DNA of 64,000 nt from Rhodospirillales bacterium (GTDB taxonomy: Bacteria; Pseudomonadota; Alphaproteobacteria; Micavibrionales; Micavibrionaceae): assembly GCA_020638335.1 (NCBI GenBank), contig JACKIT010000001.1, positions 186,001 to 250,000 of the forward strand, in the 5' to 3' direction. Shown here piece by piece: positions 33,746-41,221 of the stretch. The notes beneath the pieces were generated by a model, which worked only from the letters and a program-made list of their open reading frames with translations, did no database searches and was not told the origin of the DNA. Position 1 is the first letter of the stretch. Each line of letters starts with the position of its first letter. A program made the position numbers and the translations under genes.

Positions 33746-34783
33746 TTAATCCTCGTCGAATAAATTTTCTTGAGAATTTGTCTTAGGTTTTAATCCTAAG
33801 TAGTTGTATCCTTTTGAAGAAATAACTCTTCCGCGTGGGGTTCTTTGGAGCAGGCCCTGCTGGAGGAGATAGGGTTCGATGACATCTTCTATCATGTCGC
33901 GCTGTTCGGACAAGGCGGCGGCGAGCGTTTCCACACCGACGGGGCCACCACCGTAGTTTTGAGCGATACAGGAGAGATATTTGCGATCCATAGAATCAAG
34001 ACCTGCTGCATCGACATCGAGACGTTGGAGCGCATGATCAACTTGAGCCTGGTTGATTTGCCCGGATTGAGCGTGGGCAAAGTCGCGGACGCGGCGGGTC
34101 AGACGTCCGGCGATACGCGGCGTGCCGCGGGAGCGGCGAGCGATTTCGAGCGCGCCGTCTTCGGCCAGGGGCATATTCAGCAGGCGCGCCGTACGCGCAA
34201 CGATAAGGGAGAGTTCTTCAGGGGAGTAGAATTCAAGGCGCAGCGGGATGCCGAAACGGTCACGCAACGGGTTGGTGAGCAGGCCGGAACGCGTGGTGGC
34301 GCCGACGAGAGTAAAGGGCACGAGGTCGATCTGGACGCTGCGCGCGGCGGGGCCCTCGCCGATAATAAGATCGAGCTTGCCGTCTTCCATGGCCGGGTAG
34401 AGAATTTCCTCCACGGCCGGGTTAAGGCGGTGGATTTCATCGATGAACAGGACGTCGTTTGGCTCAAGGTTGGTGAGAATGGCGGCGAGATCGCCGGATT
34501 TAGCGATTACGGGGCCGGAGGTGGCGCGAAAGCCGACGCCGAGTTCTTTGGAGACAATCTGCGCGAGCGTGGTTTTGCCCAGCCCCGGCGGACCAAACAG
34601 CAGGACATGGTCCATTGCATCGCCGCGGGCTTTGGAGGCTTCGACAAAGACGCGCAAATTTTCGCGCAGGGCGGGCTGGCCGATGAATTCATTAAGGGAA
34701 AGCGGGCGCAACGCCCCCTCCTCGCCTTTTTCGAAATCTTGCGGCGCACATTCTAAATTAGGGTTCTTGGCTGTCTCACTCAT
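33746..34783 (-). CDS. ruvB: Holliday junction helicase RuvB
   Basis: RuvB is the AAA+ ring motor that drives branch migration with RuvA. The 345-residue protein has Walker A GPPGLGKT at residues 64-71, Walker B FIDEIHRL at about 113-120, sensor region TLVGATTRSGLLTNPLRDRFG with the arginine finger, and the winged-helix C-terminus (QGLLQRTPRGRVISSKGYNYLG). Length is normal. Its first 8 bp overlap the end of a small membrane protein gene that sits between ruvA and ruvB. Confidence 0.98.
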   Translation of the reverse strand: MSETAKNPNLECAPQDFEKGEEGALRPLSLNEFIGQPALRENLRVFVEASKARGDAMDHVLLFGPPGLGKTTLAQIVSKELGVGFRATSGPVIAKSGDLAAILTNLEPNDVLFIDEIHRLNPAVEEILYPAMEDGKLDLIIGEGPAARSVQIDLVPFTLVGATTRSGLLTNPLRDRFGIPLRLEFYSPEELSLIVARTARLLNMPLAEDGALEIARRSRGTPRIAGRLTRRVRDFAHAQSGQINQAQVDHALQRLDVDAAGLDSMDRKYLSCIAQNYGGGPVGVETLAAALSEQRDMIEDVIEPYLLQQGLLQRTPRGRVISSKGYNYLGLKPKTNSQENLFDED

Positions 34784-35075
34784 CGACCTGAACCTTTTCT
34801 AATTTACCTTGAGGCCTGCTATCTAAAAAATTTTTGTGTTCCGTCTTCAAGTAGACATACAAGGACAGCATAGCCAAGGAAATAAGGGTTAACAAAATTG
34901 CCCACGAACGGCTCCAATTTGAAAATTTTTCTTTTTTGATCCTTTTGTAAATGTAGAACACCAAATTACTTGCAAGAATCAAGATTACGGCAGGTAATAA
35001 ATAGGTTTCAATCAACCCCATAATTACAAAATTATTATGCGCCTCCAGATTTTGGCCATACTCCTCAAACGTCAT
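34776..35075 (-). CDS. small two-helix membrane protein within the ruv operon
   Basis: Function unknown. The 99-residue protein has two membrane helices at about residues 18-42 (MGLIETYLLPAVILILASNLVFYIY) and 59-76 (WAILLTLISLAMLSLYVYL), a basic loop between them (KRIKKEKFSNWSRS) and a polar C-terminal tail. Its ATG overlaps the ruvA stop by 4 bp and its end overlaps the ruvB start by 8 bp, so it is tightly coupled into the ruv operon. I know of no standard gene at this place. It is more AT-rich than its neighbours, which suggests later arrival. Confidence 0.75.
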   Translation of the reverse strand: MTFEEYGQNLEAHNNFVIMGLIETYLLPAVILILASNLVFYIYKRIKKEKFSNWSRSWAILLTLISLAMLSLYVYLKTEHKNFLDSRPQGKLEKVQVDE

Positions 35076-35704
35076 GCACTCAGCTCCTTCAAAGCGAGGC
35101 GGATGAGGTCTTGCAGGTTGTCGTTGGCCCCGGAACCTAATGAGTCTTTTGCGCGGATGACGGCGGAGTAAGCATCGGCGCGGGCGTAACCGAGATTGAT
35201 GAGGGCGGAGACGGCGTCCTGATTTATTCCACCCTCTCCCTGCGCTAACGCGCTTTCCCTCTCCCTCGAGGGAGAGGGATTAAGGGAGAGGGTGTCAGAC
35301 ATATTTACCGCCTTGTCTTTGAGTTCGGTCAGGATGCGGGTGGCGAGTTTGGGGCCGACGCCATCGGCTTGGGTAAGCATGGCTTTGTCCTGCGCAGCGA
35401 TGGCGAGGGATATTTTTTCCGGTGTCAAAGCCGAGAGAATGGCCAGACCCGCTTTCGCCCCAACGCCCTGGACGGAGGTGAGGAGTTTGAACCAGCTTTG
35501 TTCCGCCGCGTCGGCAAAGCCGTAAAGCGTTATGGCGTCTTCGCGCACGGCGGTTTCGATGAGCAGACTGGCCGGCTCGCCTTTCTGGCCGATCCGGCCA
35601 AGCGTGCGCTGGCTGGCGTGTACAAGATAGCCAACACCCTGCACATCCAAAATCAGATGGCCGGTAGCAAAAGAATCAATGATGCCGGAGAGCTTTCCTA
35701 TCAT
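35072..35704 (-). CDS. ruvA: Holliday junction branch-migration protein RuvA with an in-frame insert
   Basis: RuvA binds the four-way junction and recruits RuvB. The 210-residue protein has the OB-fold domain (MIGKLSGIIDSF to about 65), the HhH domain (about 66-135, LTSVQGVGAKAGLAIL and QADGVGPKLATRILTELKDK) and the RuvB-binding domain III (about 165-210, AVSALINLGYARADAYSAV). Between domains II and III, at about residues 138-160, lies LSLNPSPSRERESALAQGEG. This is encoded by an inverted repeat (35231-35293), not by normal ruvA sequence. The site is a flexible linker, so function is probably kept. Confidence 0.96.
   Translation of the reverse strand: MIGKLSGIIDSFATGHLILDVQGVGYLVHASQRTLGRIGQKGEPASLLIETAVREDAITLYGFADAAEQSWFKLLTSVQGVGAKAGLAILSALTPEKISLAIAAQDKAMLTQADGVGPKLATRILTELKDKAVNMSDTLSLNPSPSRERESALAQGEGGINQDAVSALINLGYARADAYSAVIRAKDSLGSGANDNLQDLIRLALKELSA
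35225..35293. repeat. CCCTCTCCC palindrome inserted in ruvA
   Basis: Outer arms ACCCTCTCCC (35231-35240) and GGGAGAGGGT (35284-35293) enclose inner arms CCCTCTCCCT (35257-35266) and AGGGAGAGGG (35269-35278), with a GCGCTAACGCGC hairpin at about 35242-35253. The element keeps the ruvA frame open. A shorter relative lies inside epmA at 47774-47815. Confidence 0.85.
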
Positions 35705-35724
35705 ATTGATTTTACTTCTTTATC

Positions 35725-36237
35725 TTAAGACCCTTCTTTTTGTTCGACTTTTTTTAAGGGGTGGGGGGCCCTCCTTCCATAATGCGCGTGGGTGATGGCA
35801 ACGGCAAGCGCGTCGGCTTCATCCTCACTGACTTGCCCACAGGCGGGGAGCAAGGTTTTGACCATCATCCCCATTTGATTCTTGGCAGCGTGGCCGGTGC
35901 CAACAATGGATTTTTTGACTTTGTTGGCGGAATATTCAGCCGTGTCGATGCCGTAAAGCGCGGGCACGGCCAGAAGTACGCCACGAGCCTGACCGAGTTT
36001 TAGGGCGCTGGCCGGGTTTTTGTTGACGAAGGTTTCCTCGATGGCGGCGCTTTGAGGGCTCCACGCCTCTATAATTTTGCATAATTCGCAATGTAGGAAG
36101 GAAAGTCTGCCCGGCAGGGATTGGGCCGCGTCGGTTTTAATGAGGCCGCTGGCTTTGAATTGCAGCGCCGAGCCGAGGCTTTCAATCAAGCCCCAGCCTG
36201 TTTTTTGCAATCCGGGATCGATGCCGAGTATGAGCAT
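35725..36237 (-). CDS. ruvC: Holliday junction resolvase RuvC
   Basis: RuvC cuts Holliday junctions symmetrically. The 170-residue protein has the RNase H-like fold with the first catalytic Asp in MLILGIDPGLQKTGWGL, Glu in AIEETFVNKNPASALKLGQARG, and the C-terminal Asp pair in VSEDEADALAVAITHAHYG. Length matches E. coli (173). The start is the ATG at 36237. It leads the ruvC-ruvA-x-ruvB-ybgC-tolQRAB series. The stretch upstream is a repeat region that separates it from yebC, its usual partner. Confidence 0.97.
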   Translation of the reverse strand: MLILGIDPGLQKTGWGLIESLGSALQFKASGLIKTDAAQSLPGRLSFLHCELCKIIEAWSPQSAAIEETFVNKNPASALKLGQARGVLLAVPALYGIDTAEYSANKVKKSIVGTGHAAKNQMGMMVKTLLPACGQVSEDEADALAVAITHAHYGRRAPHPLKKVEQKEGS

Positions 36238-36587
36238 GTTTTTTACCTTCTCTGCAAATGCAGAGGGTTGTTTGAGTGGTCAAGATCCCCGCCTTCGCGG
36301 GGATGCCGGGAAGAGTGCGGGGGGGAAGTAATAAAGGAAGTGTATCACAAATTTAGAACAAATCAAGAACGAATTTAACACCCCCCTCAATTTTGTCATT
36401 GCGAGGGACTGAAAGGTTTATGGCAAGGTGGAGCGCGGCAATTCATAATTGCCCCCCCTGAGAACCATAAACCGCATCCTGACGAAAGTCAGGATCTACC
36501 CGAAGGAGATCCCAAATCAAGTTTGGGATGCAATTTATGGATTGCTTCGGTTCCGATGGTCGCTCGCAATGACGAAGACGCGAAGTT
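36238..36587. other. intergenic region yebC-ruvC, composite repeats
   Basis: No gene is supported in these 350 bp. The first part contains a stable hairpin (ATCCCCGC, CTTC loop, GCGGGGAT, at 36284-36303). The remainder is a composite GTCATTGC element (36395-36573) described separately. The interval between the two is AT-rich and may hold the ruvC promoter. Confidence 0.6.
36395..36573. repeat. composite GTCATTGC-type inverted repeat
   Basis: The outer arms are GTCATTGCGAGG (36395-36406) and CTCGCAATGAC (36563-36573). The interior holds two further hairpins: ATCCTGAC-GAAA-GTCAGGAT (about 36477-36496) and ATCCCAAA-TCAAG-TTTGGGAT (about 36510-36530). These look like different repeat types inserted one inside another. 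Together with the hairpin at 36284 they fill the gap between yebC and ruvC. Confidence 0.75.
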
Positions 36588-37343
36588 CTATTCCTCCGCC
36601 ATGATTTTTTCCATTACGTCGTCAGGGGCTTCGAAGTTGGTGGTGACGTGCTGGACGTCGTCGCTGTCTTCGAGGGCATCGACGAGCCGGAGGATGGCGC
36701 GGGCGCCGTCTTCGTCAACTTCGCTGGTGACATTGGGTTTCCAGATGAGGCCCTGACGTTCAGGTTCGCCGTATTTGGCCTCCAACGCATCACGCACAGC
36801 GGCGAAATCATCGGCTTCGCAGAGAATCTGATGCTGCTCATCATCGCTTTCGACATCCGAGGCCCCGGCGTCGAGCGCGGCTTCGAACATGTCGTCAGCG
36901 CCAGTTTTATCGGCCGGATAGGCGATTTCGCCACAGCGGTCGAACATGAAATTCACCGAACCGGTTTCGCCGAGGTTGCCGTTGCCTTTGGCAAAAATCG
37001 AGCGCACTTCGGCGGCTGTGCGGTTGCGATTATCGCTTAAACATTCAACGATCACGGCGACGCCGCCAGGTCCATAGCCTTCATACCGGATTTCCTCATA
37101 CTCCTCGCCCTCGCCGCCGCCGATGCCTTTTTGAATGTTTTTTTCGATGCCGTCTTTGGGCATAGATTGGCCGCGGGCCGTGGCGATGGCCAGACGCAGG
37201 CGCGGATTCATATCCGGATCGCCACCGCCAAGCTTGGCTGCAACATAGATTTCACGCCCCAGTTTAGAGAAGAGCTTGGCACGCACAGCATCGGCGCGGC
37301 CTTTTCTGTGCTTAATATTTGCCCATTTTGAATGTCCAGCCAT
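36588..37343 (-). CDS. yebC: YebC/TACO1-family protein
   Basis: YebC-family proteins were long annotated as transcription regulators and are now linked to translation of proline-rich stretches, like mitochondrial TACO1. The 251-residue protein begins MAGHSKWANIKHRKGRADAVRAKLFSKLGREIYVAAK, the family start, and continues with DPDMNPRLRLAIATARGQSMPKD and YEGYGPGGVAVIVECLSDNRNRTAAEVR. The ATG at 37343 is chosen; the frame runs 26 codons further upstream without family similarity. The ruvCAB neighbourhood is standard. Its role with EF-P in the same window would fit the proline-rich TolA and PopZ. Confidence 0.96.
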   Translation of the reverse strand: MAGHSKWANIKHRKGRADAVRAKLFSKLGREIYVAAKLGGGDPDMNPRLRLAIATARGQSMPKDGIEKNIQKGIGGGEGEEYEEIRYEGYGPGGVAVIVECLSDNRNRTAAEVRSIFAKGNGNLGETGSVNFMFDRCGEIAYPADKTGADDMFEAALDAGASDVESDDEQHQILCEADDFAAVRDALEAKYGEPERQGLIWKPNVTSEVDEDGARAILRLVDALEDSDDVQHVTTNFEAPDDVMEKIMAEE

Positions 37344-37514
37344 TGATTTACCCACTTTTTTCCGGTTTATTAGATGGGGTGAGTATAAAATGGTTTTCAA
37401 GCCTTTCAAGAGGCTTTTCATTTGATGTTTGCATATTTTTTGAATAAAAGTTCCAGAATTTACAATTACTTGTGCTAAAATGCCAAGAGGGATAAAAGCG
37501 AGTGGACCAGATGA

Positions 37515-38039
37515 ATGGCCTATGATTTTTCAGATGTTTCCGTGCTGATTGTTGAAGACAACCTGCCGATGGTTGAGCTTATCAAATCCTTGTTAACAGC
37601 TTTTGGAATCAAAAAAATATCGAGTGCACGTGATGGTGAGGAAGGTTTTACCCTTTATCGCAAAGAGACATTCGATCTGGTAATTACGGACTGGATGATG
37701 AAGCCGGTTGATGGCATCTCTTTGACGCGGCGGCTACGCAATGATCCGCTCAGTCCCAATCAGTATGTCCCCGTGATTTTGATGACAGGGTTTAGTGAAA
37801 AGCGGCGGGTGATGCAGGCTCGTGATGTGGGCGTTACGGAATTTTTGGTGAAGCCCTTTAATGCCCGGGATCTCTATCGCCGGATTGCGCAGATTATTGA
37901 AAAGCCGCGTCAGTTTGTGCGCTCGGAAGATTTTTTTGGTCCTGATCGCCGACGCAAAAATGACAAAGGATATGGCGGACGGGAGCGGCGCACCGAGCCG
38001 GTTATGATAAATGTACGAAATAAAATGGGCGAAGCATGA
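37515..38039 (+). CDS. CheY-like response regulator with basic C-terminal tail
   Basis: The 174-residue protein is a single receiver domain (about 1-127) with the acidic pair Glu14-Asp15, the phospho-acceptor Asp59 in VITDWMM, Thr91 in LMTGFS and Lys113 in LVKPF. There is no DNA-binding domain. The C-terminal 45 residues contain FFGPDRRRKNDKGYGGRERR, a basic tail seen in other alphaproteobacterial single-domain regulators. No histidine kinase is nearby. It overlaps the next gene by 4 bp (ATGA), so the two products probably work together. Output is unknown. Confidence 0.92.
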   Translation: MAYDFSDVSVLIVEDNLPMVELIKSLLTAFGIKKISSARDGEEGFTLYRKETFDLVITDWMMKPVDGISLTRRLRNDPLSPNQYVPVILMTGFSEKRRVMQARDVGVTEFLVKPFNARDLYRRIAQIIEKPRQFVRSEDFFGPDRRRKNDKGYGGRERRTEPVMINVRNKMGEA

Positions 38040-38578
38040 CGCACTACTATAATCAACCCCAACGACGAAAAGCGGAATTCATTAAGCCGGCCAATACTTT
38101 GAAACAAAAAGTCGGCCATGGCGGATTGAGTGATGAGATTCTTGATAAAGCTCAGAAGCTTCTGGAAGAAAATACACATGATTTTGAGCCTTTAGCGATG
38201 ATGTATTTGGCAGCGCTGATGCAAGGCGTTGAAATGGCCAAAGGATATTCTCCATCAATGGATAAAGAGCAGGTTATCGCTAACATGCTCTATCCTACGA
38301 TGCAGCTTAAGGCCAATGGCGGTATGTTTCATTACAGCCTTGTTACGATGATTGCCGATAAGCTTATTCAATTTCTTGAGGTTATTGAGCAGCCTGATAT
38401 TGAAGTGCTGGAAATCGTGCTTGCCTTTCACACAACGATTATTGCCATTCTTCAGGGAAAGATTTCCGGCGACGGCGGTAAGCAGGGACAGGATTTGCTC
38501 AATGCCCTGAGTGATGCGTGCATGCGCTATTTTGACAAACGCCCGGATGATAAAGTTTTAGGGCCCGTCAAGAAATAA
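38036..38578 (+). CDS. hypothetical protein coupled to a response regulator, 180 aa
   Basis: Function unknown. The 180-residue protein is soluble and appears almost entirely helical (about 35-170) after a basic N-terminus (MTHYYNQPQRRKAEFIKPA). There is no recognised output domain or catalytic motif. It is translationally coupled to the receiver protein in front, which suggests it is the partner or output of that regulator. Its last six codons (GPVKK and stop) lie in the left arm of a 24-bp perfect inverted repeat, so the native C-terminus may have been altered. Confidence 0.8.
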   Translation: MTHYYNQPQRRKAEFIKPANTLKQKVGHGGLSDEILDKAQKLLEENTHDFEPLAMMYLAALMQGVEMAKGYSPSMDKEQVIANMLYPTMQLKANGGMFHYSLVTMIADKLIQFLEVIEQPDIEVLEIVLAFHTTIIAILQGKISGDGGKQGQDLLNALSDACMRYFDKRPDDKVLGPVKK

Positions 38579-38715
38579 CCTTTACTATTTTGCAGACCGT
38601 TTGTTCGCCCGGCAGGCGTAAAAACGGAGCATACCGGCAGTATGTAACGCTTTTTGCAACGAACCGGGCGGGCAAAGGGACGCGAAAAGACAAAGGTTAT
38701 TTCTTGACGGGCCCT
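38560..38715. repeat. 156-bp palindromic element between convergent genes
   Basis: The left arm (38560-38583) and the right arm (38692-38715) are perfect 24-bp inverted repeats containing GGGCCCGTCAAGAAATAACC. The interior has partly matching inner arms (TTTGTTCGCCCGG at 38599-38611 against CCGGGCGGGCAAA at 38663-38675) and a central CATAC/GTATG hairpin. The left arm includes the stop codon of the upstream gene and the right arm reaches the stop codon of ymdB. The size and perfect ends resemble a small non-autonomous mobile element, or a strong bidirectional terminator. Confidence 0.8.
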
Positions 38716-39530
38716 TAGGCCGTCGGCATAACGCCAGGAAGAATCCCGCCCAGACGGATGGGGTCGATTGAGACGGCCTTGCCGGTCTTGTCATTGGAAA
38801 CGATTAAGCAGCCGCAGAGCGTGGCTTCGCCGCTGGCGGGGCGAAAATGTTCGCCGGGCATTTTTTTGACAAAACGCTGCATCGCCATTTCTTTTTCGAC
38901 ACCGATGACCGAGTTATAATCGCCTGTCATGCCAGCATCGCTTTGGTAAGCTGTGCCATTTTCCAAGATATGTGCGTCGGCGGTGGGGATATGAGTGTGT
39001 GTGCCGATGACGGCGGTAACTTTGCCATCAATGTAGTGGGCAAAAGAAAGTTTTTCTGATGTTGTCTCACCATGAAAATCAACGAAGATTGCATCGGTTG
39101 TGTGTCCGAGTTTTTCTTCGGACAGCAGCGTATTGATAGCCTGGAACGGATCGTCGATAGCGTCCATGAACAGGCGCGCCATAGCATTAACGACGGTGAT
39201 GGTGCGGCCGTCATTCAGACGGTGTTTATAAACACCGCTGCCGGGTGTGCCGGGCGGAAAGTTGAACGGGCGCAGGAGTTTTTTATCCTTGGCGATATGA
39301 GGGATGATTTCGCGCTGATCCCAGATATGGTTGCCGGTGGTGATGCAATCGACTCCCCAGTCGTAGAATTGTTTGCAGGCTTTGATATTGATTCCGCGGC
39401 CATTGGTGGCATTTTCACCGTTGACGATGATGATGTCCGGTTTTAGTTCCTCGCGCAGCTGCGGCAGATGCTTTTCAAGAGCTTCACGGCCAGAGCGACC
39501 CATAATGTCACCAATAAAAACAATGCGCAT
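38715..39530 (-). CDS. ymdB: YmdB-family metallophosphoesterase
   Basis: YmdB-type enzymes hydrolyse 2',3'-cyclic nucleotides and affect cell differentiation in Bacillus. The 271-residue protein has the calcineurin-like metal motifs: FIGDIMGRSGR at residues 5-15, VNGENATNGRG at about 35-45, TTGNHIWDQRE at about 63-73, VDFHGETTSEK and IGTHTHIPTADA. These match the TIGR00282 family. Length is normal. Its 3' end meets the palindromic element shared with the gene at 38036. The order zapA-6S-fthC-ymdB on one strand is conserved in alphaproteobacteria. Confidence 0.94.
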   Translation of the reverse strand: MRIVFIGDIMGRSGREALEKHLPQLREELKPDIIIVNGENATNGRGINIKACKQFYDWGVDCITTGNHIWDQREIIPHIAKDKKLLRPFNFPPGTPGSGVYKHRLNDGRTITVVNAMARLFMDAIDDPFQAINTLLSEEKLGHTTDAIFVDFHGETTSEKLSFAHYIDGKVTAVIGTHTHIPTADAHILENGTAYQSDAGMTGDYNSVIGVEKEMAMQRFVKKMPGEHFRPASGEATLCGCLIVSNDKTGKAVSIDPIRLGGILPGVMPTA

Positions 39531-39641
39531 ATTTTTTCTCTTTATTTGTCCACCGCGAGCATAGCGAAGTCATCCAAAGTCACAAGCATAATATATGTGG
39601 ATTGCCGCGTCGAAGTTCCGCTTCTCCTCGCAATGACGATT

Positions 39642-39916
39642 TAGGGTCAGGACCTATAAATTGTGATTAATTCTGTTCACCATAAACACTTCAGATGCAA
39701 GGAAAGCAAGGTTCTGCCATGCCGTAGCATAGGAGGTTCTTGCTTGACGCAGCAGATGGGGTGTTTATGGTGAACCCAAAGGGCGCGGCAAATTTTTGCG
39801 GCTGATTGGAAAAATCGCTTGAACGTAGCTTCGGCTATGCCCTGCGCGATTTTTCCTTCCATCCATCAAAAATTTGTCTCGCGCAGAATAAACAAAATTT
39901 ATAGGTCCTGACCCTA
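39642..39916. repeat. MITE-like element with 21-bp terminal inverted repeats
   Basis: The ends are 39642-39662 and 39896-39916, perfect inverted copies starting TAGGGTCAGGACCTATAAAT. Inside are a perfect 15-bp inverted pair (GTTCACCATAAACAC at 39675-39689, GTGTTTATGGTGAAC at 39761-39775) and a long interrupted hairpin at about 39783-39887. No open frame of transposase size is present. The stop codon of fthC lies in the right end. An upstream half-repeat of the GTCATTGC type is at 39600-39639. The whole 39531-39913 gap between ymdB and fthC is accounted for by these repeats. Confidence 0.75.
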
Positions 39917-40516
39917 GGTTTTTGTGATGCCTTGCGGTGTTAAAATCCAATCCATTTGCTGGTCGTGATCCTCGACCGGCAGGTTAAAGAGTACGGCTTG
40001 CGATGCGTAGGCTATGCCGATAGCTGTTATGTCTTTTTGCGTGCGGGCCTGAGCCAATGTTGCGTCGTAGTAGCCGCCGCCCTGCCCCAGCCTGTGGCCC
40101 TTGCGGTCAAAAGCCAGCATGGGGACAAGGAAAATATCGGGCTGCAGCTCCTCCCCCTCCTCCGGCTCCAATATTCCGAACGCGCCTTTGACCAGTTTTG
40201 TTTTATGGTCCCACTGTATGAAGCGCAATATTTTGGTATCTACCTCAACCTTTGGCAGCGCGCAGGTCAGGTTCTCATTGAGGGCGCGCTCTAAAATTCC
40301 GGTCGGGTCAAATTCGCGTCCCTTGGGCCAATAGGCGGCGATGACCTGCCCTGCTTGCGGCTTTATTGCGTCAAAGAACAGCGGCGTGGCCGCTTCTATA
40401 TCCTCATCGCGGATGTCGGTAAGCGTACGGTGCCGGCGGGCCTGGTCTCTGAGGACGGTTTTTTGGGCAAGTGATGAAGGGATGAGGGGATCGGGGGATG
40501 AAGGGAGTTTGCTCAT
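39914..40516 (-). CDS. fthC: 5-formyltetrahydrofolate cyclo-ligase
   Basis: This enzyme converts 5-formyl-THF to 5,10-methenyl-THF with ATP, clearing a folate dead end. The 200-residue protein has the N-terminal basic segment KTVLRDQARRHRTLTD, the substrate region YWPKGREFDP, and the diagnostic GQGGGYYDATLAQ near residue 148, followed by AIGIAYASQ. Length is normal. The reading start is the ATG at 40516. It lies directly downstream of the probable 6S RNA gene, as in E. coli (ygfA/fau). The stop codon comes from a MITE-like repeat end. Confidence 0.95.
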   Translation of the reverse strand: MSKLPSSPDPLIPSSLAQKTVLRDQARRHRTLTDIRDEDIEAATPLFFDAIKPQAGQVIAAYWPKGREFDPTGILERALNENLTCALPKVEVDTKILRFIQWDHKTKLVKGAFGILEPEEGEELQPDIFLVPMLAFDRKGHRLGQGGGYYDATLAQARTQKDITAIGIAYASQAVLFNLPVEDHDQQMDWILTPQGITKT

Positions 40517-40559
40517 AACGTTCTCATCATCTCATAATCGCTTTATCACGTCATCTTGA

Positions 40560-40740
40560 AAGTGGGCGCCGCAAGGGCCGTGTACAGTGCAATATCCGCA
40601 TGGGGCCCTGGTAACCAGGTGGGCGCCGTAATAATCAAATCCCCAATGCTATAGAGAGTGGATAAGATCAGGGACAGCTCCCTTATGCGAAAAGCATCGG
40701 CCTCCGGGATAAATATAAGTATCACGCACCCCGCAGCAAA
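40560..40740 (-). ncRNA. ssrS: probable 6S RNA
   Basis: The 369-bp gap between zapA and fthC, all on the minus strand, is the conserved site of ssrS in Proteobacteria. On the minus strand the segment is GC-rich and highly structured: CAAATCCCC and GGGGATTTG can pair across about 120 nt, internal hairpins AGGGA-GCTG-TCCCT and GATGC-TTTTC-GCATA are present, and the end reads ACGGCCCTTGCGGCGCCC, similar to the 3' part of proteobacterial 6S RNA. 6S RNA binds the sigma-70 holoenzyme in stationary phase. The ends are approximate; the 5' end may lie nearer 40765. Location is the strongest evidence. Confidence 0.6.
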
Positions 40741-40799
40741 CCCGTGGGGACTATGGGGGATTTGGGATGGGAATTTCAAGGGAATTCTTACTTCGTCGT

Positions 40800-40875
40800 G
40801 TCATTGCGAGGAGGACCGCAGGGCCGACGCGGCAATCGAGAATTAGAGTGGATTGCTTCGCTACGCTCGCAATGA
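40800..40875. repeat. GTCATTGC-type inverted repeat upstream of the 6S RNA region
   Basis: The arms are GTCATTGCGAGG (40800-40811) and GCTCGCAATGAC (40864-40875). The right half, from ATTGCTTCGC at 40852, is the same as the copy in rppH. It lies between zapA and the ssrS region. Confidence 0.8.
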
Positions 40876-40885
40876 CGAGAAAACA

Positions 40886-41221
40886 TCAGGCGTTTTGGAT
40901 ACGGCTGGCGATGCGGTCGATGCGGCTGGCCAGATCTTCAATAGCGCCGGCAACAGCGGCTTCTTCGTTCTGGTTAGCCTGTGCGCTTTGCAGATTTTCA
41001 TTCATTGAACCAACATCGTTGCGCAAATCAAAAACCTCATCGGCCAGTAAAAGCGTTGTCAGAACCATGAGGTGGGCTTCGCTGCTTGCCGCTCCGGCCT
41101 TGGCGATGTCTTTCAGGCGCGAATCGACGTAATGGCTTAAATCGAGAACGCGTTGCTCCTGTCCATCTTCGCAGGAAATGCCGAAAGACCGGCCATTGAT
41201 TATGATGTTCACTTCAGCCAT
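40886..41221 (-). CDS. zapA: cell division protein ZapA
   Basis: ZapA crosslinks FtsZ filaments at midcell. The 111-residue protein has the ZapA N-terminal beta-hairpin (VNIIINGRSFGISCEDGQEQRV) and the helix phrase LSHYVDSRLKDIAK followed by HLMVLTTLLLADEVFDLRNDV, then a C-terminal coiled coil. Length matches the family. It overlaps the preceding small gene by one base. The neighbouring probable ssrS and fthC confirm the assignment. Confidence 0.93.
   Translation of the reverse strand: MAEVNIIINGRSFGISCEDGQEQRVLDLSHYVDSRLKDIAKAGAASSEAHLMVLTTLLLADEVFDLRNDVGSMNENLQSAQANQNEEAAVAGAIEDLASRIDRIASRIQNA

Noticed and set aside
33845..34756. A 303-codon plus-strand frame
   Set aside because: It is antisense to ruvB, which is complete with all AAA+ motifs.
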